DNA of 42,187 nt from Belliella filtrata (GCF_022549775.1 NZ_JAKZGP010000047.1:1-42187); one strand, 5' to 3'; counted from the stretch's first letter, positions 1 to 8,489 are shown. The notes: generated by a model not told the origin, from the letters alone. Program-made: numbers and translations.

Positions 1-201
1 CATTGTCAATATGTTTAGTTAGTTTTAGCCTGTAATCTTCCTTTTTTTCAGAATTAGAGTTACCCCCTATATACCCCTATAATTTACACATTTTTTTTAT
101 TAATTTGCTTAACTAAACGACATTGAAATAAATTCTCACATTTTATCCCAAAGATGATCCGCAATATTTCAATTGTATTTCCAACATATTTCCATCGTAT
201 A

Positions 202-1173
202 TTAATCGTGTTTCTTTCTCTCATCAAAATACTTAAATTTTGAACTCTCCTCCGGAAACAAGAACTTAATCGCTTCCGAAGCCTCTATTGGTCTGTCTGT
301 GGCTAAGATATCGACTCCATTTTCCACAAATTCCGTATAGATATGATCTCCTCTTGAGATAGCACTTCGATCCAAATTACCCAAAACTCCAAGAATGGTA
401 AAAACGCCTCGCTCATGCAAAGTCTCGTTAAATGCTTTTGGCCTTTCTGATGTACCCGTAAAGGCAATCCAACGGTCTACAGGAATCCCTGAATTCTCAA
501 ATCTCTCTAACTCTCCCTCGTTTCGGATCGTGACCGAAAGCATCAAGTCTGCATGAAGGGCATGAACCTTCTTGGCTGCCTCCACGCTGTAAGTAATCAC
601 CGCAGCATATGGCTCAGCTTGGTGGCTCTTTATGGCATCCACAACAAGTTCAAAAGGGACCTCACGCTTGATATCAACAGTGAAAAGCACCTTCCCTTTT
701 CCCCAAGCCAAAACTTCATCAAGCGTTGGAATTATGAAATCAGTAAGATTACCATCATTGTCCTTCAGCCTAAGGTTTCTGATTTCTTCAAAAGTCATAT
801 CAATTACCTTTCCTGATCCATTAGTCGTCCTGTCCACAGTATTATCATGCATTAAGACCATCACGGAATCTTTGGTCAATGCCACATCAAACTCAAGGAT
901 AGCGGGGGTGTGACTGATTACATTTTCAAAAGTCTCGATGGCATTCTCTGGAAAACCTGGATAAGGACCTCCCCTGTGAGCAGATACCATGGGAATCCTA
1001 TCTGTTGTCCAGGAGTAAAAGAGCTTTGCTTCCTCAAAGTTCCCGATCTCAATATAAAACCTACTCGATGCTTCTGCATGATTTTCATTTGTACTAGATT
1101 TTCCTGTACAAGCACTTAGTAAAAAACCTATTACAGCCGCCTTTATCAAATTCATTCTAAACCTTTTCTTCAT
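202..1173 (-). CDS. Glycerophosphodiester phosphodiesterase family lipoprotein
   Basis: Family role: hydrolysis of glycerophosphodiesters to an alcohol and glycerol-3-phosphate, here probably at the periplasmic membrane surface. Seen: a hydrophobic N-terminus ending in the lipobox LLSAC (lipidated Cys about residue 22), then the GDPD signature with HRG at 66-68, an ExD pair (E94, D96) and HDNT from 109, and a C-terminal ATDRP-like segment typical of the TIM-barrel end. All expected catalytic residues appear present. It overlaps the end of the DUF2721 gene by 17 bases if the first ATG is used. An internal ATG at codon 7 (1155) would remove the overlap and still leave a signal peptide, so the start is uncertain by six codons. 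It is probably co-transcribed with the DUF2721 gene. Substrate specificity is not readable. Confidence 0.9.
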   Translation of the reverse strand: MKKRFRMNLIKAAVIGFLLSACTGKSSTNENHAEASSRFYIEIGNFEEAKLFYSWTTDRIPMVSAHRGGPYPGFPENAIETFENVISHTPAILEFDVALTKDSVMVLMHDNTVDRTTNGSGKVIDMTFEEIRNLRLKDNDGNLTDFIIPTLDEVLAWGKGKVLFTVDIKREVPFELVVDAIKSHQAEPYAAVITYSVEAAKKVHALHADLMLSVTIRNEGELERFENSGIPVDRWIAFTGTSERPKAFNETLHERGVFTILGVLGNLDRSAISRGDHIYTEFVENGVDILATDRPIEASEAIKFLFPEESSKFKYFDERKKHD

Positions 1174-1609
1174 TTTTATCTTTCTTGAACCAAAAACTAC
1201 TAGCTCGTGCTTGAAATAACGCTTCCATATCCTTCAACTCAAGATTCAATGCTTGGGTAGATATAAGGATTTCCACCAAAGAAATCCCTAAGGAAATCAA
1301 AAGTGCTAACATGCTACCAATAAACACATAATTGGCTGCGGGTTGAGCTGCTATAAAGATCAGGTACATACATATCACACATAGCAAAAAGCTCAACACC
1401 CCACAAAGCTGCATGTACTTGATCATACTCAAGCGCCTTTTGAGGTTGTGAATTTGCTCAATGATGATCTTTTCATCAGGGTTTTCGAGGTATTTTTTGT
1501 GAAGCCCCCGAATCAGACTAGCAACGGCCAAAAATCGATTTGTAAATGCCAACATCATCAACGTAATGGCTGAAAACAATAGAGCAGGTGTAGAAAGTTG
1601 AAGTTCCAT
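1157..1609 (-). CDS. DUF2721 family membrane protein
   Basis: About 150 residues. It opens with the DUF2721 pattern (TPALLF...TNRFLAVASLIR), followed by a charged cytoplasmic stretch and two closely spaced hydrophobic helices near residues 70-125. Function is unknown for the family; it is a small integral membrane protein. An upstream in-frame start at 1675 is rejected because those codons lie inside the 13-bp terminator hairpin at 1652-1687, while the ATG at 1609 gives the family's usual N-terminus. It is followed directly by the glycerophosphodiesterase gene, so the two probably form a two-gene operon. Whether the two proteins work together cannot be told. Confidence 0.85.
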   Translation of the reverse strand: MELQLSTPALLFSAITLMMLAFTNRFLAVASLIRGLHKKYLENPDEKIIIEQIHNLKRRLSMIKYMQLCGVLSFLLCVICMYLIFIAAQPAANYVFIGSMLALLISLGISLVEILISTQALNLELKDMEALFQARASSFWFKKDKNEEKV

Positions 1610-1651
1610 CTGGATTTGATATTTGAATGTACAAGTTGGGGAATTTGAAGT

Positions 1652-1687
1652 AAAAAAGAAAACCGACACTTTCATGTCGGTTTTCTT
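1652..1687 (-). terminator. Rho-independent terminator of the sigma/anti-sigma operon
   Basis: A perfect 13-bp stem (AAGAAAACCGACA / TGTCGGTTTTCTT) with a 6-base loop lies 20 bases past the anti-sigma stop codon. Read on the minus strand, it runs into a T-rich tract. Confidence 0.9.
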
Positions 1688-1706
1688 TAATTTATTAATT
1701 CATGAG

Positions 1707-2546
1707 TTAAGCAACTGGACCTAATACTACAAGCTTCTCTAGGGTTGGGCTTTCACTCCCTCCTTTAGGCTCTATAGTGATAGCAAAGGCTCCTGCTGCT
1801 GCTACTGCTTGCATCTGTTGCAGGCTAAACTTCTGTCCTGCATTCACCAGACCTATTCCTACTGGCCCATCGTCTCCGATCGCCCACAGCTGATAGTCTG
1901 AGTTCTCATCCAATTCATTCAATGTATTGACAGAGATGAAAACACTTTCTGCATTTTGATCCCACCATACATCTACCTGCGCGTCTTTTTGCATCTCAAA
2001 CCCATCGCCTTTCATAGGCACACGCTGGAAGTTTCCAGCCAATAAGGTTTCTAATTGCTCATCCGCTTGTTCATAATTCACTTTGTACTGATCCAGTTCT
2101 TCTGCTAGCACTGCTCTTTCTTCTACCAATGCCATAAGACGCTGATCTGTATCAAAATACCTGTTTGCAAAATAAATAGCTAAAACACTAGCCATTACTG
2201 CTACGATAGAAGCTGCTGCTGCATAAGTTTTCCAAGGAGTCATTTGCACCGTTTTTGGTACGATTGCTGTCTGTTCCTTTTGAATTACTTTAGTCTTTGG
2301 AAGTATGGAGTTATTGTTAACTTCCTCTTCCCAAGTTTGCATCACGCGATCTTTCATACCAGCTGATAGTGCTGGTGCTGAAATACTATCGAAGGCAAAA
2401 AGCGCATCTTCTAACTGCTCCAGCTCCTGTTTGATTTCAGGGTATGTCGCTGCCAGTTTGACCACTTCTTCCTGCTCCCGCTCACTCAACTCTCCTAGAA
2501 GGTAGAGTTCGAGCTTTCCTGACGATATGTACGCTCTAATATCCAC
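1707..2546 (-). CDS. RskA-like anti-sigma factor
   Basis: Membrane-anchored anti-sigma factor that would hold the neighbouring ECF sigma factor inactive. Seen: an N-terminal cytoplasmic helical region (about 1-100, with the LYLLGELSEREQEEV pattern of the family) without a zinc-binding HxxxCxxC motif, one transmembrane helix at roughly 107-128, a coiled-coil-like stretch rich in E and L (about 140-165), then a periplasmic RskA C-terminal domain with repeated small-residue and QLWAIG segments. The start is GTG (2544-2546). Its G is the last base of the sigma factor's TAG stop, so translation is probably coupled. The signal sensed is unknown. Confidence 0.88.
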   Translation of the reverse strand: MDIRAYISSGKLELYLLGELSEREQEEVVKLAATYPEIKQELEQLEDALFAFDSISAPALSAGMKDRVMQTWEEEVNNNSILPKTKVIQKEQTAIVPKTVQMTPWKTYAAAASIVAVMASVLAIYFANRYFDTDQRLMALVEERAVLAEELDQYKVNYEQADEQLETLLAGNFQRVPMKGDGFEMQKDAQVDVWWDQNAESVFISVNTLNELDENSDYQLWAIGDDGPVGIGLVNAGQKFSLQQMQAVAAAGAFAITIEPKGGSESPTLEKLVVLGPVA

Positions 2547-3124
2547 TAAATTTTCTCTAAGTTCTTTTTTAACACATTTACAGCTGCTCGAATACGTGAC
2601 TTCACCGTACCTAAAGGAATGCCATGCTCTTCTGAGATTTCAGAATGAGAATAACCTTTGAAATAAATACATTCAATCACAAACCTTTGCTCCTCGTTGA
2701 GTGCTGTCAAGAGCTCTTTGACACCAATCCCATCTACAAGTTCCAAGGTACCCGATTCGCTTTCAATACCATATACGTAGTCTTCAATGGTATTGGTCTT
2801 ACTGCGGTTTGAGAATTCTTTAGACCTGGTTTTGTCAATGGCAGAGTTTCTACAAATATTTGCCATCCAAGTATAAAGCCTTCCCTTTGTTTCATCATAG
2901 CCGTCGATTTTTCTAGTGATCTTGATAAAAGCATCATGGAAAACTTCCTCTGCTATATCTCGATCAATGATTATCCTAGAAATCACGGCGAAAAGGGCTC
3001 TGGAATACTTTTCATATAAGTACTCCACGGTCTTTCGATCCTGCGCCCTCAGTCCTGCTACTAACTGTTCTTCTTCCAAAAGGTGATTTTTAAGGGGTTT
3101 GACATTCTTTAAAAAAGAAAGCAC
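2546..3124 (-). CDS. ECF-family RNA polymerase sigma factor
   Basis: 192 residues with both ECF regions. Region 2 includes LYEKYSRALFAVISRI, the acidic AEEVFHDAFIKI segment and the YTWMANICRNSAID motif. Region 4 near the C-terminus has the RFVIECIYFKGYSHSEISEE helix-turn-helix and the GTVKSRI recognition helix. The linker at about 110-130 is short. It pairs with the anti-sigma gene through a one-base stop/start overlap. The annotated start is GTG at 3122-3124; no in-frame ATG exists further upstream before a stop. That GTG lies inside a terminator-like hairpin (see the attenuator feature), so a downstream start such as the TTG at codon 16 remains possible. The regulon is unknown. Confidence 0.9.
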   Translation of the reverse strand: MLSFLKNVKPLKNHLLEEEQLVAGLRAQDRKTVEYLYEKYSRALFAVISRIIIDRDIAEEVFHDAFIKITRKIDGYDETKGRLYTWMANICRNSAIDKTRSKEFSNRSKTNTIEDYVYGIESESGTLELVDGIGVKELLTALNEEQRFVIECIYFKGYSHSEISEEHGIPLGTVKSRIRAAVNVLKKNLEKI

Positions 3125-3147
3125 AAGGTAAACATGATGCCTTGTGC
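3111..3147 (-). terminator. Terminator or attenuator between lpdA and the sigma factor
   Basis: On the minus strand, an 8-bp perfect stem (GCACAAGG / CCTTGTGC, loop of 11) is followed at once by TTTCTTTTTT, the layout of an intrinsic terminator 29 bases after the lpdA stop. The 3' arm contains the GTG start codon of the sigma factor, so folding would both end lpdA transcripts and hide that start. Confidence 0.65.
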
Positions 3148-3175
3148 CTATAATATTAAGATTAATTATGCTGAA

Positions 3176-4576
3176 TTACAAATGTATAACCTCACCGTAA
3201 GCGGCTGCAGCTGCTTCCATCACTGCCTCAGACATGGTCGGGTGAGGGTGTACGGTTTTGATTAGATCCATTCCCGTAGTTTCCAATTTCCTCACTGCAA
3301 CGATCTCTGCAATCATTTCTGTGACATTGGCCCCTATCATATGCGCACCCAAAAGCTCACCATACTTGGCATCAAATACCAACTTCACAAAACCATCTTT
3401 TGCACCAGCTGCTGAAGCTTTTCCTGATGCCGAGAAAGGGAATTTCCCAACCTTCAGTTCATATCCTGCTTCTTTGGCTTGAGCCTCTGTATACCCTACA
3501 GAGGAAATTTCTGGGATACAATAAGTACAACCTGGAATATTATTATAATCTAGGGCTTCTGGATGATGCCCAGCGATTTTCTCTACACAGATGATCCCTT
3601 CTGCTGAAGCTACGTGTGCCAAAGCTGGCCCAGGCACGACATCACCTATGGCATAATACCCCGGCATATTGGTTTTGTAGTACTCATCTACCTTAATTTT
3701 ACCTTTTTCTACTAGAATCCCTACATCTTCCAACCCTATGTTCTCGACATTGGAAACCACACCTACAGCTGAAAGTACTACATCACACTCTAGAGTAGAT
3801 TCTGCACCCTTTTTGTCTTTCACGGTTACTTTACAGCCCTTCCCTTTGGTATCTACGGCCGTCACTTCAGTGCTGGTCATGATTTTCAGTCCAGCCTTTT
3901 TGTATATCTTCTCCAAAGTTTTGGATACTTCTTCATCTTCATTTGGGACGATTCTATCCATGAATTCCACGATAGTTACCTCCACTCCAATCGCACTGTA
4001 CACATAAGCAAACTCAACCCCAATCGCTCCAGAACCCACTACCACCATTTTCGCTGGCTTTTTCTCTAAGGTCATCGCTTTTCTGTAACCAATGATTTTC
4101 TCATTATCAATATTCAACGCCGGCAACTCCCTTGCTCTACCTCCAGTTGCTATGATGATATGATCTGCTGCATAGACAGTTTTCTTACCGTCCTTATCTT
4201 CCACTTCCACTTTTTTACCAGGCTGTACCTTGCCCCATCCTAGCAATTGGTCAATCTTATTTTTTTTAAAAAGAAATTGGATACCTTTCGACATCCCCCC
4301 AGCTACATCTCTACTTCTTTTTACCATAGCTTCGAAATCCATCTCTGCATCAGAAACTTTGATTCCGTAATCTTTGGCATGATTGATATATTCAAAAACT
4401 TGTGCACTTTTGATCAATGCTTTGGTAGGAATACAACCCCAGTTCAAACAAATACCACCCAATTCCGCAGCTTCTACAACTGCTGTTTTCAAACCCAACT
4501 GAGACGCACGGATTGCCGCCACATACCCACCTGGGCCAGAACCCACTACTATTACATCATATTTCGTTGAAGACAT
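3176..4576 (-). CDS. lpdA: Dihydrolipoyl dehydrogenase (E3)
   Basis: FAD-dependent disulfide oxidoreductase that reoxidises dihydrolipoamide on the E2 subunit of pyruvate or 2-oxoglutarate dehydrogenase, producing NADH; cytosolic. Seen: N-terminal FAD-binding GSGPGGY (13-19), the redox-active pair in GGICLNWGCIPTKAL (C43 and C48), the NAD-binding GSGAIGVEFAY in the middle, a second FAD contact AIGDV, and the C-terminal dimer domain with the catalytic HPHPTMSE (H445, E450). The length of 466 is standard. No other dehydrogenase-complex genes lie beside it, so it is probably a stand-alone E3 shared among complexes. It has its own -7 element upstream. Confidence 0.96.
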   Translation of the reverse strand: MSSTKYDVIVVGSGPGGYVAAIRASQLGLKTAVVEAAELGGICLNWGCIPTKALIKSAQVFEYINHAKDYGIKVSDAEMDFEAMVKRSRDVAGGMSKGIQFLFKKNKIDQLLGWGKVQPGKKVEVEDKDGKKTVYAADHIIIATGGRARELPALNIDNEKIIGYRKAMTLEKKPAKMVVVGSGAIGVEFAYVYSAIGVEVTIVEFMDRIVPNEDEEVSKTLEKIYKKAGLKIMTSTEVTAVDTKGKGCKVTVKDKKGAESTLECDVVLSAVGVVSNVENIGLEDVGILVEKGKIKVDEYYKTNMPGYYAIGDVVPGPALAHVASAEGIICVEKIAGHHPEALDYNNIPGCTYCIPEISSVGYTEAQAKEAGYELKVGKFPFSASGKASAAGAKDGFVKLVFDAKYGELLGAHMIGANVTEMIAEIVAVRKLETTGMDLIKTVHPHPTMSEAVMEAAAAAYGEVIHL

Positions 4577-4608
4577 ATTTCTTTGATTTAATTTTCATTT
4601 AAGCTACG

Positions 4609-4616
4609 CAAAAATA
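4609..4616 (-). promoter_or_regulatory. Bacteroidota -7 promoter element for lpdA
   Basis: The minus strand reads TATTTTTG, an exact match to TAnnTTTG, 33 bases before the lpdA ATG. No convincing -33 element was seen. Confidence 0.45.
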
Positions 4617-4660
4617 AGGCTTTTGGGGAGAGAAAAAAATTAAGAACTCTGTAATATTAT

Positions 4661-5194
4661 TGCACGCAAAGACACAGAGAAATTGTTCCTTATTTGTCAT
4701 ATCATATGTTTGATATGTTTTTGTAAGTTTAGGGTTAAAATTTTTCTATAAATCTAAATTCATGTTTTTATGAGTAAAAATGAAATTTCAAAATCAATTA
4801 TCGATTCATGTTACTTAATCCACTCCAATTTAGGACCAGGCCTATTTGAGAATGTTTATGAAAACATATTGTTTTCGAACTTAAAAACAAAGGCTTAAAA
4901 GTTGAAAGACAGACTGCAATTAAGGTCAAATGGCGAGGTATGATTTTTGGAAATGGATTCAAAGCAGATTTGATTGTAGAAGACAAAACCTTAGTTTAAT
5001 TAAAGTCTGTAGAATCACTTTCAAAAGTCCATTACAAGCAATTATTAACTTATCTAAAATTGACAAACATTAAACTAGGCCTCTTAATAAATTTTAAAAA
5101 AACCTAATCAGAGACGGTATTAAAAGAATGGTCAATGGTCTATAATTAGATTTCTAATGGCATTTAATCAATCATCTTTGCGGCTCTGCGTGCT
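4661..5194. repeat. Imperfect inverted repeats flanking the GxxExxY remnant
   Basis: Left arm 4661-4680 (TGCACGCAAAGACACAGAGA) and the reverse complement of the right arm 5175-5194 (AGCACGCAGAGCCGCAAAGA) agree at 15 of 20 positions, including the block GCACGCA. Together they bracket the broken GxxExxY gene. Similar CGCAAAG-type repeats are, from my general knowledge, often found next to GxxExxY genes; no search was possible here. Confidence 0.6.
4770..5145 (+). pseudogene. Broken GxxExxY (PDDEXK-type nuclease-like) gene
   Basis: Joining three frames rebuilds a protein of about 125 residues of the GxxExxY family (PF13366). Frame 1 from ATG 4770 gives the IHSNLGPGLFENVYE signature. Near 4875-4882 one base is missing in a T run, and the next frame continues with GLKVERQTAIKVKW and FKADLIVEDKTLV. 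At 4997-4999 a TAA stands where the family has the Glu of the E-x-K catalytic motif (expected VELKSVE). Near 5096-5102 one base is missing in an A run, after which the last frame ends with DGIKRMVNGL and a TAA at 5143. Three independent lesions mean a dead gene. Two are homopolymer indels that could be sequencing errors, but the nonsense change is not of that kind. The family's function is not established. Confidence 0.85.
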
Positions 5195-5208
5195 AAATAA
5201 ATTTTCAT

Positions 5209-5216
5209 TATTTTTG
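5209..5216 (+). promoter_or_regulatory. Possible -7 promoter element for fabG
   Basis: TATTTTTG, an exact TAnnTTTG match, ends 36 bases before the fabG ATG. No -33 element at the usual 19-21 bp spacing was found. Confidence 0.35.
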
Positions 5217-5252
5217 GATCTTAATCAAAAACAAATTCAAAGAAAATAAACC

Positions 5253-5999
5253 ATGGGATTACTAAGTGGGAAAACGGCTCTGATTACGGGAGCATCTAAA
5301 GGAATAGGAAGAGCAATCGCAATCAAATACGCACAAGAAGGTGCAAACGTAGCATTCACCTACCTTTCTAGCGTAGAGAAAGGCCAAGAATTGGAAAATG
5401 AACTGGCAGCATATGGTATCAAAGCAAAAGGATATCGTTCTGATGCATCGCAATTTGCTGCAGCAGAAGAACTGGTCAACGCTGTGGTTTCAGAATTTGG
5501 AGGACTTGATATATTAATAAACAATGCTGGAATCACCCGTGACAACTTACTCATGAGAATGACTGAAGAGGCTTGGGATGAGGTCATTAATGTGAACCTT
5601 AAATCTTGCTTCAACACTGTAAAAGCCGCCACTCGAACCATGATGAAAGCCAAGGCTGGAGCTATCATCAACATCACCTCTGTAGTAGGCATCAAAGGTA
5701 ACGCTGGCCAAGCAAACTATGCAGCTTCCAAATCTGGGATAGTAGGTTTTACTAAATCAGTTGCTTTAGAACTAGGCTCTAGGAATATCAGATGCAATGC
5801 CGTAGCTCCTGGGTTTATTGAAACAGAAATGACTGCTGTATTGGATGAAAAAACTGTTCAAGGCTGGAGAGATGCAATCCCAATGAAGCGAGGTGGACAG
5901 CCTGATGAGGTAGCCAATGCTTGTGTATTCTTAGGCTCAGATATGAGTTCCTATATTTCAGGGCAGGTGCTTCAAGTAGATGGCGCCATGTTGACTTAA
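5253..5999 (+). CDS. fabG: 3-oxoacyl-[acyl-carrier-protein] reductase
   Basis: NADPH-dependent reduction of 3-ketoacyl-ACP in type II fatty acid elongation; cytosolic, tetrameric family. Seen: short-chain dehydrogenase fold of 248 residues with the cofactor loop TGASKGIGRAIA (about 13-24), NNAG near 89-92, catalytic Ser in INITSVVG, and YAASK with catalytic Tyr and Lys, then the PGFIET segment. The C-terminus YISGQVLQVDGAML is typical for FabG. The gene stands alone with its own terminator and no other fab genes beside it, so assignment to FabG rather than a related reductase rests on sequence pattern only. Confidence 0.92.
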   Translation: MGLLSGKTALITGASKGIGRAIAIKYAQEGANVAFTYLSSVEKGQELENELAAYGIKAKGYRSDASQFAAAEELVNAVVSEFGGLDILINNAGITRDNLLMRMTEEAWDEVINVNLKSCFNTVKAATRTMMKAKAGAIINITSVVGIKGNAGQANYAASKSGIVGFTKSVALELGSRNIRCNAVAPGFIETEMTAVLDEKTVQGWRDAIPMKRGGQPDEVANACVFLGSDMSSYISGQVLQVDGAMLT

Positions 6000-6038
6000 T
6001 TGTAGTACTAAGTACAATGTGTTATAAAAAATAAACGG

Positions 6039-6068
6039 CCTCATCAAAATATTTTGATGAGGTTTTTT
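6039..6068 (+). terminator. Rho-independent terminator after fabG
   Basis: Perfect 12-bp stem CCTCATCAAAAT / ATTTTGATGAGG with no formal loop (the centre AT-rich pairs would open), followed by TTTTTT. Confidence 0.9.
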
Positions 6069-6187
6069 GTGAAGTGCACCTTACTCTTACCTCATAACAT
6101 ACTCTATCAATAAGTATTTTTTTTCTTGAAAAACAAAGCTTACTCTTTACTAAAAATATCCTGCATGGTTCTTGCACTTTTCTGATC

Positions 6188-7495
6188 ATGAAAACCAGAC
6201 CATTAACGATACTATTCACTTGTTGTGCATTACTCTTCTCGTGTAATGGCACTAAAATCGACAAATTCCTTGGTTCCTCTAGCCCCTACAAAGACTATGA
6301 ATCTAGTCTTAGAAATGCTGGAATGGAAAACTATGCTATAGCTAAAGATTGGTTGGAAGCAGGGGAATCTGCGTTACGGGCACCTTCTAGTATAACCTTA
6401 CCTTATCAAGAAGTTACCAGGTTTGATCAATCCAAACCTCAAGCTGTCTTCTTATCATATGAGGTGAATGAAGGTCAAGAAATTGAAATCTTTGTAGATC
6501 ACATTTCTCAAGATAGCAGTAAGATTTTCATTGATGTTTTTGAAAAAAACAGTGAATCTTGGAAAAACATACATTTCGCAAAAGAAGATCATTCACTCAC
6601 CTATCAGGTTTCAAAAACAAGTACACATGCAATAAGAGTACAGCCAGAACTTTTCAGGGGTGGAATAGTTCAAGTGCGTATTCGCTACAACGCTTCCTTG
6701 GACTTCCCAATAGAAGGAAAAAACCATAAATCTATTGGCAGTTTCTTTGGTGTAGATCGAGATGGTGGTGCGAGAAGGCATGAAGGTATAGACGTCTTCG
6801 CTCCCAAAGGAACTCCAGTGCTTGCTGTCACCGAAGGCCGTGTCTCCCGAGTTGGTACCAACAGGCTCGGTGGCAAAACGGTAAGCATGAGTTCAGGCTC
6901 ATACTCTTATTACTATGCGCACCTTGACAGTCAGCTTGTCAATGTAGGAAAAAAAGTCAAACCAGGAGACACCTTGGGGCTTGTAGGGAATACGGGAAAC
7001 GCAATCACCACGCCACCACACCTACACTTTGGCATCTACAAGTCTGGAAGAGGAGCTGTAGACCCCTTTCATTTTTTGGCTTCAGCTGTTGACTTCACAC
7101 CACCAAACTTTGCTGACAGCAGCAACATTAGGAAATTTAACAAAATCATTGTCGAAAAGGCCAATCTAAGACAGGAACCAAGCACTCAATCCAACACCAT
7201 AAGACAACTCCCTGTCAACACCATAATTGATATTCAAGCAGCTGTAGCGGACTGGTACAGGATAAAGCTCCCAAACGGTGAAACTGGATTCATTTATCAA
7301 AATCTTGTTTCCAACAACCTAACTCCTATTTCTAAAATTGACCTCAATGAAGATGTTTTGATACAAGCAGTTTATGAGGATTCACGACCCTTCAAGGCAA
7401 ATTTATTGAATGAAGATGCAAGTATCATCGGTGAATTTGACAATCGAAAAATGATACAGACTGGTTCGGGGGACATGTTTTGGATCGTAAACTAG
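6188..7495 (+). CDS. M23 family metallopeptidase lipoprotein with SH3 domain
   Basis: Predicted zinc endopeptidase acting on peptidoglycan cross-links or peptides in the periplasm. Seen: signal peptide with lipobox LFSC (Cys 19), a beta-rich region of unknown type (about 60-170), then the M23 (LytM) domain at about 185-295 with zinc ligands H198 and D202 in HEGID, a YAHL motif (H245) and PHLHF (H278, H280), all intact. A bacterial SH3-like domain follows (about 318-370, ANLRQEPSTQSNTIRQLP), which commonly binds cell-wall peptides. A tail of about 65 residues ends the protein. It is monocistronic by position, with fabG's terminator before it and a 114-base gap after it. Confidence 0.9.
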   Translation: MKTRPLTILFTCCALLFSCNGTKIDKFLGSSSPYKDYESSLRNAGMENYAIAKDWLEAGESALRAPSSITLPYQEVTRFDQSKPQAVFLSYEVNEGQEIEIFVDHISQDSSKIFIDVFEKNSESWKNIHFAKEDHSLTYQVSKTSTHAIRVQPELFRGGIVQVRIRYNASLDFPIEGKNHKSIGSFFGVDRDGGARRHEGIDVFAPKGTPVLAVTEGRVSRVGTNRLGGKTVSMSSGSYSYYYAHLDSQLVNVGKKVKPGDTLGLVGNTGNAITTPPHLHFGIYKSGRGAVDPFHFLASAVDFTPPNFADSSNIRKFNKIIVEKANLRQEPSTQSNTIRQLPVNTIIDIQAAVADWYRIKLPNGETGFIYQNLVSNNLTPISKIDLNEDVLIQAVYEDSRPFKANLLNEDASIIGEFDNRKMIQTGSGDMFWIVN

Positions 7496-7574
7496 TGAAG
7501 TATTTCTCATTGCTTTAATGTAAAAGAATAAATAATTATTCTTGAATTCACAACCATTCATCAACATATTGAGT

Positions 7575-7611
7575 ATATTGCAATGATATCAATTTAATAT
7601 CATTACAATAT
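7575..7611. promoter_or_regulatory. Long palindrome, possible operator of the SPFH-RHH operon
   Basis: Arms ATATTGCAATGATAT (7575-7589) and ATATCATTACAATAT (7597-7611) are complementary at 14 of 15 positions around a 7-base spacer. The right arm runs into the SPFH start codon (ATG 7610-7612). Half-site-like TGATAT/ATATCA elements repeat inside. The downstream operon encodes an RHH protein, a class that usually binds short symmetric operators, so autoregulation is a reasonable inference. Confidence 0.6.
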
Positions 7612-8458
7612 GGAGAAAATAACTAAACCCCTTTCTGGCTATCTCATGATCATGGTAGCGTTTGCAATGATCACAGTAACTGTGTATGCTGTTGCAAATA
7701 AAATTGTACCGTTAGCCGTTGTATCTACTATTTTATTTATTGGAATTACGCCTGGCTTTTTCACACTTCAACCTAACAAAGCCATGGTTTTGGTTTTATT
7801 TGGAGCTTATAAAGGAACTGTAAAAGCTAATGGCTTTTTCTGGGTAAACCCTTTTATGACAAAAGAAAAAATCTCATTGCGTGTCAGAAACTTTGAAAAT
7901 AAACCTCTCAAGGTAAATGATAAAATTGGTAATCCTGTAATGGTGGGTACCATTGTAGTCTGGCAAGTGGAAGATACCTTCAAAGCAACTTTTGAAGTTA
8001 ATGACTATGAAAACTTTGTCCACTTACAGACTGATGCAGCTGTAAGAAAAATGGCTGGAAAATACCCATACGATGATTTTGAAGCAGAAAACGCTGAAAT
8101 CACACTTCGCTCTGGGGTAGAAGAAGTCAATCATTCTTTGGAAGAAGAAATAGCAGAAAGACTGAATCATGCTGGCATCAAAGTAATCGAAGCAAGGATT
8201 TCTCACTTGGCATATGCTTCCGAGATCGCATCAGCCATGCTACAGCGTCAGCAAGCTACAGCGATAGTGGCCGCTAGAAGAAAAATCGTAGACGGTGCAG
8301 TGGGTATGGTGGAGATGGCTCTAGAAGACTTGAAAATCAAAGGTATCATAGAGTTTGAAGAAGATAGAAAAGCAGCGATGGTAAGTAATTTGATGGTGGT
8401 CTTGTGTTCAGACCGTGCTGCAAGTCCAGTATTGAATGTAGGCACACTGAACCAATAA
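7610..8458 (+). CDS. SPFH (stomatin/prohibitin/band 7) domain membrane protein
   Basis: 282 residues. Two hydrophobic helices at the N-terminus (about 10-28 and 33-52) anchor the protein. An SPFH/band 7 domain follows (about 55-215, with KAMVLVLFGAYKGTVKANGFFWVNP), then an Ala- and charge-rich helical stretch (about 205-260) as in oligomerising flotillin/stomatin proteins. Such proteins form large membrane rings that organise membrane domains or control proteases; the exact client is not known. No NfeD-like partner is next to it. Instead, a 57-residue RHH protein follows after 31 bases. A large palindrome abuts its start codon. Confidence 0.9.
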   Translation: MEKITKPLSGYLMIMVAFAMITVTVYAVANKIVPLAVVSTILFIGITPGFFTLQPNKAMVLVLFGAYKGTVKANGFFWVNPFMTKEKISLRVRNFENKPLKVNDKIGNPVMVGTIVVWQVEDTFKATFEVNDYENFVHLQTDAAVRKMAGKYPYDDFEAENAEITLRSGVEEVNHSLEEEIAERLNHAGIKVIEARISHLAYASEIASAMLQRQQATAIVAARRKIVDGAVGMVEMALEDLKIKGIIEFEEDRKAAMVSNLMVVLCSDRAASPVLNVGTLNQ

Positions 8459-8489
8459 ACAATGGTTATCAAAGAAAGATAAGATTTAA

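Noticed and set aside
8-126. Inverted repeat GTTTAGTTA (13-21) / TAACTAAAC (110-118) with loosely matching flanks near the left edge
   Set aside because: Nine bases at a distance of about 90 in very AT-rich sequence can arise by chance; the flanks match only loosely and no gene is enclosed.
4698-4717. CATATCA / TGATATG inverted repeat upstream of the GxxExxY remnant
   Set aside because: Seven-bp AT-rich arms inside a decayed region; no clear target gene, could be chance.
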